64,000 nucleotides of DNA, from NCBI RefSeq assembly GCF_016097555.1, contig NC_054704.1, forward strand, positions 43,251,751 through 43,315,750. The letters run 5' to 3'. The notes below the pieces were generated by a model. That model was not told the DNA's origin and made no database searches. It worked only from the letters and a program-made list of their open reading frames with translations. The translations under genes were made by a program, and so were the position numbers. The stretch's first letter is position 1. Each line of letters begins with the position of its first letter. Positions 57,480 to 64,000 of the stretch are shown in pieces. Origin of the DNA: Gigantopelta aegis (lineage: Eukaryota; Mollusca; Gastropoda; Neomphalida; Peltospiridae).

Positions 57480-58050
57480 AACATTTTCGTAACGAACATT
57501 TCAATTTCGTTGAAAAAGTAATCTAAGGTACAATGTGGATGGTGCTTTAAACTTTTAAATATTGTTTCATAACATCGCTGTCATAATGTGCATAACTGAA
57601 GAAAAATCCGTTTATCTAGACATTTTATATTTGAAGCACCGCTAGTCACGAACATTTCGTTCTTATTTCTACTCTTTAGAAATAAACAACTTTCAATGTA
57701 ATACAAAGAAAATAATGTGTTTTTCTGAATTTATGGCATTTTGATTAAAATACTAATAAATGAAACTATTGAAAGGTGTTCTTAAAGCAGTAATTTGTCA
57801 TTTTTACTGTCATATATGAGAATATCAACTTTAGACAACGAACATTTCATAGAAACTGGTGACAACAATACTTGGTCTAACGGAGAACAAATAGATGCGT
57901 TTAGGGTATAGATTTGTATTGTATTTTACAGTCCAGCGCTATTGTGATATACCAATGAATGAAATCTTCTTAATTATATTCGATTTTTATAAAATTTAAT
58001 TGGTTGAATTTAAAGTTGTGTAACTGGCGACAGTCACGAACATTTCAAAA
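57480..58050. repeat. Four spaced copies of 'acgaacatttc'
   Basis: The 11-mer occurs at about 57492, 57648, 57838 and 58036, always on the + strand, in otherwise dissimilar AT-rich sequence; two copies share the longer 'agtcacgaacatttc'. It could be a very diverged tandem repeat of 150-200 bp or a clustered binding site. Confidence 0.5.
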
Positions 58051-58250
58051 TCACGTTTCATAGCCTATAGCGCTGCGATCTCAGTGGTTTCCGTTGACCT
58101 ACTACTGTAAATATTAATAACTTTATGTATTAAAATGATACACAAACATTTTAATGGAAACAATTTCATGACTTTTGAGAAAGTATGTGGCGACCTTATT
58201 TGCACCCCATTATTGAGTTTAAGTGTTTAACGGTGTTATATCACGTCTGT

Positions 58251-58568
58251 TATAGCATTGTTGTTGTGCTAGTACGGTAAGTTGAATAAGACCATTAGAA
58301 AATTTGTTTCTAATTTTCATTATTATTCATACTTACCTAGTACTAGCACAACAACCGTTACCTCCCACCCGCCCCGAGGGAGGTCTTTTTTGATTCAGTC
58401 ATTCCGGACTTTGAAGCGATAACGAGGATATACGGTCTACCCATGCACGGGTGTAGGTTATACATCCGGCAAGGGGAGATAATTCTGCAGTGGAGGTTAT
58501 AACTCTGGGTCGTATAGCATTGTTGTTGTGCTAGTACTAGGTATGTATGAATAATAATGAAAATTAGA
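58251..58568. repeat. Inverted-repeat unit related to the DIRS-type terminus
   Basis: 58311-58355 ('tctaattttcattattattc' ... 'cctagtactagcacaacaa') is the reverse complement of 58524-58568 with one or two differences. The right arm and adjacent sequence (58396-58535) match 47698-47810 in reverse ('agaattatctccccttgccg', 'agaccgtatatcctcgtt'). A third partial copy of the tip ('tatagcattgttgttgtgct') lies at 58251-58275. It may be the displaced right end of the DIRS-type element, a solo terminus, or a separate small foldback element. Confidence 0.7.
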
Positions 58569-58819
58569 ATTTTTTTTTCTAAAAAACTAACTTTTTGGAG
58601 TATATAAACAAGAATGTGCACATCAAATGCATTTTTGCTGAAACCTATTAAAGACTATTTACAACAGAAAACCGGAATTGTTTTTTCCATGAACAAGTGT
58701 CAGCAACAGTTTGTTTCAGCTGAAGAACTCTTAGCTGAAATGTTCACTGAATCATTTTCAGTTAGTATATATAAACTGCCAGTGTAAATGGCTGTATACT
58801 TTAAAATGCATATGAGTTG

Positions 58820-59372
58820 GGGATTTCCCCCCATTCCGGCCAGTGCTCTAAAACTGGTATATTGAAGACTGGTTTGTGTGGTCATGTCTGGGAAAATGCA
58901 TATGAAAGATCCTTTGCTGTTAATGAAAAACTGCAGGTTTCCTTCTGTACACTCAAAATGTCAAATGTTTGACATTCAATAGTCAATGATTAATTAAAGG
59001 CATACTGTCACAGATTTAAGGACTTTATTTCTCTAACAATGGATAATTTTTTTTACATTAATTGTTGGAAACCAAATCTAGCTATCGCATCACCTTAACC
59101 AAACCATGATGGAGTGAAATCCATGTCAACCCTCTCGGCAATTTTAGTTTTTGAATTATGTACCATTACCATAATTCAATAATTTGTACAAAATATCATT
59201 AATAAATGGAGTATGGTGGTTATGAAGATGGTTGAATAAAGTACATTTAGGGACAAATCAAATTATTTTTGTTCAGATAATACTTTGTTAAACCATTAAA
59301 TAGGTCAGTGGTCTGTGACAATATGTCTTTAATATGCTCTAGCAATGTCAACAAATAAAACAAACTTAACTT
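58820..59372 (+). repeat. tRNA-derived SINE split by a TTAA-target MITE
   Basis: The SINE body ('atgcatatgaaagatccttt') and the start of the tail ('tagtcaatgattaa') end at 58997. The tail resumes at 59329 as 'ttaatatgctctagcaatgt' followed by 'caaataaaacaaactt'. The intervening 331 bp is the MITE below. Confidence 0.75.
58998..59328. mobile_element. MITE with TTAA target duplication
   Basis: The left end 'aggcatactgtcacagattt' mirrors the right end 'ggtctgtgacaatatgtct', with TTAA on both sides. TTAA duplication is characteristic of piggyBac-type transposases; the assignment is inference from the site only. No coding frame. Confidence 0.8.
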
Positions 59373-59605
59373 CTTTTTTTCTTTTTTAAATTTTCTTTTT
59401 TAACTGAAAGGTTAAAATTCTGAAATGAACATTGCGATGGATAAAATGTTTGGTGTTGCCTTTTGTTCTCACGGAGTAACATTTTGTGTTTAGATCATTT
59501 GTAAATAAATATTTTTGTCACAAATTAGCACCCGACCATGTATCAGTAATTAAACATAGGTGTTGAAGACTCCAGTAACAGAAGGGGCCTATAGGTAACT
59601 AGTAC

Positions 59606-60041
59606 TAACCAACTAACTTCCAGCTGGGTCAAAGTGCGAGGTTCACCGAACTTTTGATAGAGCAGTTAATACCAGAAGTTCTGCGATTGATGATAAATGT
59701 GTGTTGCTTGTAAAAAAATTAGTTTAATCTGGGAAAAAAATATATGCAATTTTATTTCATCTAGTACCACTGTGTCAAGTAGCCTTATGTCTGAAACATT
59801 TATAGAGTAGATACTAGGGTACCTGTAAAAAAAAAAATTGTGTGACACTAGGGTAGTCATAGATGCTACCCATCATCTCTGAAATGAGCAGCTTCACCCC
59901 CAATTTTTTTCCAATTCAAGAGTGAGGGGTGGTAGTATTTATATCTGTGGTATATATGTCGATTGATATGCTGCAGGTAGAAGTTTTAGCCACCATGATA
60001 CTATGGTTGTCTATCGGATTTGATTTGGTGGTATACACCCA
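59606..60041. repeat. Dispersed repeat of about 440 bp, copy 2 of 3
   Basis: Co-linear with 17497-17935 from 'aacttccagctgggtcaaag' to 'gatttgatttggtggtatac', with numerous substitutions. Confidence 0.85.
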
Positions 60042-60044
60042 ATA

Positions 60045-61030
60045 ATATATTAATCTGATTTTCAATGGGGGACCAATATATTGGTTATTTGGGAGGGTGC
60101 AGTGCCCGCTCCCTCTTACGAAGAGAAACAAATTACAAATGCTATTTTTGTTTTAGCATAGTGCATAAAAACACTTTATTACATTGTACAGAAATAAAAT
60201 AAACAGAAAATGTCCTCTTGGCAAAAATGTACATCAAATGTTTACTTTTTTTCCTAACAAATAATAGTAAATATTACATGAATGCTGTATTAGAAAGTGA
60301 ACTGTTTTACGAGATGCAAAGGAATAATTCTATTGATTTAATAAATTATTTGTCGGAATACAGAAGTATATGAACATTTTGAAAATAATATTCTTTAGGA
60401 TCGAACGCCTTGGACATACAGGTTGTCAATTTCACTAAAATGTTCTATAAAAGGTGTGCTTCCAAAGCTGAACCTGAAATGTAGTATTTTAATAATTTAT
60501 TAAATAACATTTACAGAACAGTTTATTTTGAAACATGGATAATGAAAAGTATAAGCGTATGGAGTATACATAAGACATAAAATTACATGGATTTCTTCAG
60601 AAAGGTGTAAAATGTAAGCACATATTATGCATTGTACATATGTATGAACTAAATAAAATGTGTATTATTCAGACTGTATAAGGGGCTCAATTCACAATTT
60701 ACTATCAATATTTACCATATTCACTTTGCTAATCTCACCCCTTCCTAAAAGCACACCAAAAGTTATTTATTAAAAATGTAAAGACATAATTAAGCATGCT
60801 CACTCATTCCCCCTCCCCAAATGTGTTTTTATACAAGCTTTATATAAGCATGCTGATGATATAAAATTCTATATTTCTGTGGTTCAAATACTGCAGTCCT
60901 GAACGTTGTTTGTTGGTCAAAATCAACTCAGGCCAGAAAAATGTGTTTACCCATTGTTCTGTTGGACTGGCAATTATTTGATATTTATTAGTTCCGAGTC
61001 AATCGTGTTTGGTCTAGCAGGATTTGATAT
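60045..61030. other. Intergenic, nothing recognised
   Basis: AT-rich with several AATAAA/TTTATT strings. It could include the 3' UTR of a minus-strand gene, but no exon is seen in the window to support that. Confidence 0.45.
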
Positions 61031-61031
61031 G

Positions 61032-61660
61032 GGCCAATCTAATTAAAATTACCTCCACTATTACATGTGGATCTAACAGCAGCCCGTTGAAGCTCATGTC
61101 CAGTTGACCTTTCATTCGACCAATCAAAACCTTACTTTCAAAATCATGGCAGTGATTTGAAAAGAATTTGAAAACATTCGGGATTATGCCGAGGGTATAC
61201 GAAATGATTCGAGTGAATTACGAAGTATGCCGGAAACTAATTTCAATATAAAATTTCTTTCAAGATGAAAAAAAACCCCTGCAATAGTATAGCCATAAAA
61301 TCTTTTGATACTAGTGTACAATCCAGAGTTTATTACTGCACTTTTTCCCCGTTTTTTTAATGTTGAAATAGACCAACAAGTTTGCCTATTGCATAAATAG
61401 TCTCGCCCGATATTTTTAGAATTTGTATGCTCCCGAATAACGCTATAAAAAACGATGTGTAATTGGCTGATATTTAAATGGTTATTTATAGATGAAATGT
61501 CACATGGACATGGGAGTCCACGCAATGCTGTTAGATCTACTGGTAGACCAGATTTGATTTGGGAAGAATTTGTAGCTTTCTGGACCAAACGTGATTTTAC
61601 TGAACCAAAATTTGATATTAGAAAAGTAACCATTTTACTTTGTAATTTATTTTGTATTTC
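61032..61660. repeat. Dispersed repeat, copy also starting at 63878
   Basis: 'ccaatctaattaaaatta(c/g)c', 'tccactattacatgtggatc' and 'gaccaatcaaaaccttactt' occur here and again at 63878-64000, where the window ends. Here similarity cannot be followed beyond about 61170; the remainder ('gggattatgccgagggtata', 'agtccacgcaatgctgttag') looks like part of the same element. The minus-strand 149-residue frame is not supported as a gene. Confidence 0.6.
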
Positions 61661-61699
61661 ATATTACATGGAAACCCATCAATACAATGTCATGGTTAT

Positions 61700-62950
61700 G
61701 ACTGGATACTAGTATTTAAAATAAGCTATTAAATAACATGGCAAGAAAGCAAGACACTGCAGTATTGGGCAATTATAATTGTAAGGAGGAAAAAAGGGTT
61801 TTGTTTTTTAAAAGTGAAAACAAGCAGTACCTGACTTATTATATCTTCAGTAAAGTATCATTTGTTTTGATATGAAATAGTGCATATCTGGGTTATGAAC
61901 TTACATTTAGCTTTTCTACAAACTTTGTACCAAAAAAGATCACATTTATTCATCCTCAACTCTTCCTTGAAGGAAATTAGCACAATCTTTGATATATTAT
62001 ATACAGTATACAGACCATAAAATTTCCATCACAGCTCCACTAAAAATGTACACAGCATGAATAAAACTTCTGAAATTTGTTAGAGTATATAATAACGTAT
62101 AAATAAAAAGTATTGCACAAAATTAAGCAAACACAATGCTTAATAGTATTCGCACCATCCTGCTTTATAGAAAGCTCTGGTGTTTATAATCGAACTGACA
62201 TGCACAAAATGCTTTGCACATAACCTGATGGACTTCCATAATCGTTTACATAATATCCTCACTAAACCAACACATGGGTGTGTAGTCTTTCTGGTCTCAC
62301 AATAGCATTATTTACAGATTAAAATGGATTAATGACTCGACCAAAGTAACTAAAAAAAAAGATTCCATGTTATTTCTGCCAAAAGAAATTGATGATACGC
62401 GTGGATTCTTCTAGCCATTGGAAGAAGCTTTGCAATACACTAAAGTTGTTTTACCAGTTGTCATTTTGTACATGTAGTGGTGCAATCCTAAAAAAAAGAA
62501 AAGAAAAACCCCCAGTAGATACATTTGAACACCTTGTGTTTCTATTTAGTTAAAAGTTTAAGTAGATTGTTTTGATCATACAACTAGGCTGCCTGTCCAG
62601 TGTGTGGGAGTAGGCAGCTCTTACATCGATCAGAAGCTTTTATGTACAAGTTTCACCACAAATAACATAGTGAATACTAGGGCTCAAACTTGATGGCAAT
62701 TGCTGTAGCTTTGAAATGAAGTGCTACAGATCACAGACTTAATGATGACAGGTTTTTGCCACTGGATATAAATTATTGCTGTGGTTTTAAAGGATAATTG
62801 TTAGTTATAAATTTTGTATTTATTTATTGCATAAATGACTGGTTTAAAAAGTCTGTAGTCAAGCTGGCTCAAAAGTGCCATAGGTGAGTATCTTACCAGT
62901 AGGGAAAATAAATCAAAATTGCTGTAGGTAACAAATTATTTAGTTTGAGA
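61700..62950. other. Intergenic, nothing recognised
   Basis: AT-rich, no supported gene, RNA or repeat. Confidence 0.5.
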
Positions 62951-62954
62951 CCTA

Positions 62955-63200
62955 GTGTATACCATATTTCTCACTCCAACCAGTGTACCACGACTGATAT
63001 ATTAAAGGCTGTGTTATGTGTTATCCTGTCTGTGGGATGGTTCATATAAAAGATCCCTCGCTGCTAATCGAAAAGATTAGCCCATGAAGTTGCGACAGCT
63101 TCCTCTCTCAATATCTGTGTGGTCCTTAACCATATGTCCGACGTCATATAACCGAAAATAAAACATGCTGAGTGCGTTGTTAAATAAAACATTTCCTAGT
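62955..63200 (+). repeat. tRNA-derived SINE, long-tail subfamily, 5'-truncated
   Basis: Starts in the body ('ccaaccagtgtaccacgact'), then 'gtgggatggttcatataaaa', 'atatctgtgtggtccttaac' and 'gttaaataaaacatttcc'. The same subfamily as 15985-16310. Confidence 0.85.
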
Positions 63201-63259
63201 GTATACCAAGAACTTCAGTATACCAGTCAGGCCCACTAAGGATAACAGAATACCAAGTA

Positions 63260-63512
63260 GCATCTCAATGGGTCAAAGTTTAAAATGCATCTAACTTTTA
63301 ACAGTTCAGTTAATACTACCCAGTCCTGCCAATGGTGATAAATGTGACAGTGTTGTCAAAACATGTTTCATCTTGCAAGTAAATTTTTTTAATTTAATTT
63401 GAGCTTGAAACGTGCAAGGTCTTACTAACAAGAGGATGAGAGTTGTGGTGCAGAACTAAGGTTGTCAAAGACGATGCCTGTTATGTTTGAAACTATAGTC
63501 AGTCCCATCCTC
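63260..63512. repeat. Dispersed repeat, copy 3 of 3 (diverged)
   Basis: 'tctcaatgggtcaaagttta', 'cttttaacagttcagttaat', 'ggtgataaatgtgacagtgt' and 'aaggttgtcaaagacgatgc' follow the order of 17497-17935 and 59606-60041 with heavy divergence. Confidence 0.6.
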
Positions 63513-63555
63513 AGATAATTCTTTTTTTTTCTTTTTCATAATTTCAGTTTGGTTT

Positions 63556-63878
63556 GAAGGAAGGAAATGTTTTATTTAATGACACACTCAACACATTTTA
63601 TTTATGGTTATATGGTGTCGGACATATGGTTAAGAACCACACAGATATTGAAGGAGAAAACCCGCTATCGCCACTTCATGGGCTACTCTTTTCAATTGGC
63701 AGCAAGGGATCTTTTATATGCACCATCCCATAGACAGGATAGCACATACCACGACCTTTGATGTACCAGTTGTGGTGCACTGGCTGGAGCGAGAAATAGC
63801 CCAATGGGCCCACTGAAGGGGATCGATTCCAAACCAACCGCGCATCAAGTGAGCACTTTACCACTGGGCTACATCTCG
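63556..63878 (-). repeat. tRNA-derived SINE, antisense, full length
   Basis: Tail 'gaaggaaggaaatgttttat', body 'agcaagggatcttttatatg', head 'gtgagcactttaccactggg' and 'ctacatctcgcc'. The B-box-like 'gggatcgattccaaacca' region is visible. One of the best-preserved copies in the window. Confidence 0.9.
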
Positions 63879-64000
63879 CCCAATCTAATTAAAATTAGCT
63901 CCACTATTACATGTGGATCTAAAGACAGCCAGTTGGAGCTCATGTCCACCAATCAAAACCTTACTTGCAGAATCCTGCCAGTTATTTAAAAATAATTTGA
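63878..64000. repeat. Dispersed repeat, second copy of 61032 element, cut by window end
   Basis: Co-linear with 61032-61165 with a short deletion near 'catgtccaccaatcaaaacc'. It continues past the window. Confidence 0.8.

Noticed and set aside
61184-61633. 149-residue minus-strand open frame
   Set aside because: It lies in a dispersed repeat, has no recognised motif and overlaps an opposing frame.
60150-62500. 3' UTR of a minus-strand gene
   Set aside because: Only AT-rich sequence with scattered TTTATT strings is seen; no exon in the window supports it.

Overview
The window is nuclear DNA from an animal, most likely a mollusc (gastropod or bivalve). It is AT-rich and intron-rich. It is packed with tRNA-derived SINEs of the type that begins with a 'gatgtagcccagtggtaaag' head and carries 'ggatggtgcatataaaagatcc' in the body. 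These I associate with mollusc genomes; the clade is inferred, not proved. A run of N at 55554-55753 shows that this is a draft assembly.

One host gene can be reconstructed in full: a JADE-family gene (JADE1/2/3; PHF17/15/16) on the + strand. A probable promoter and non-coding first exon lie at about 18740-18961. The start codon is at 23949, sixteen coding exons follow, and the stop is at 41150, giving 1254 residues. It has an EPL1-like N-terminal region, a Cys4-His-Cys3 PHD finger, an extended PHD finger, the JADE C-terminal helices and a long serine-rich tail. JADE proteins are scaffolds of the HBO1 (KAT7)/ING/MEAF6 histone H4 acetyltransferase complex. Points of note are a GC-AG intron 14 and a decayed tandem copy of coding exon 15 (by my count) in the intron before it.

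Region by region: 1-18.6 kb is intergenic and full of repeats, with a TA-target MITE inside a minisatellite, many SINEs, and a 2.56-kb Ginger-like DNA transposon with an integrase-type transposase and 189-bp inverted repeats (10084-12639). The JADE gene fills 18.7-41.2 kb; its introns hold MITEs (one with a piece of pogo-type transposase) and nested SINEs. 41.2-47.7 kb is intergenic repeats and foldback elements. 47.7-52.1 kb is a broken DIRS-type (tyrosine-recombinase) retroelement. 53098-56715 is the most unusual object: a short Polinton/Maverick-like fossil with long inverted repeats, a perfect 6-bp target duplication and AG...CT ends. It carries a gene with two PC4-like ssDNA-binding domains, a gene with one BIR (inhibitor-of-apoptosis) domain, and a short integrase-like piece. 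56.9-64 kb holds a decayed transposase-like pseudogene, a hairpin that shares sequence with the DIRS terminus, a TTAA-target MITE inside a SINE, and more SINEs and dispersed repeats.

All calls come from reading the sequence and remembered family motifs; no database search was run. Repeat boundaries without target duplications are approximate.
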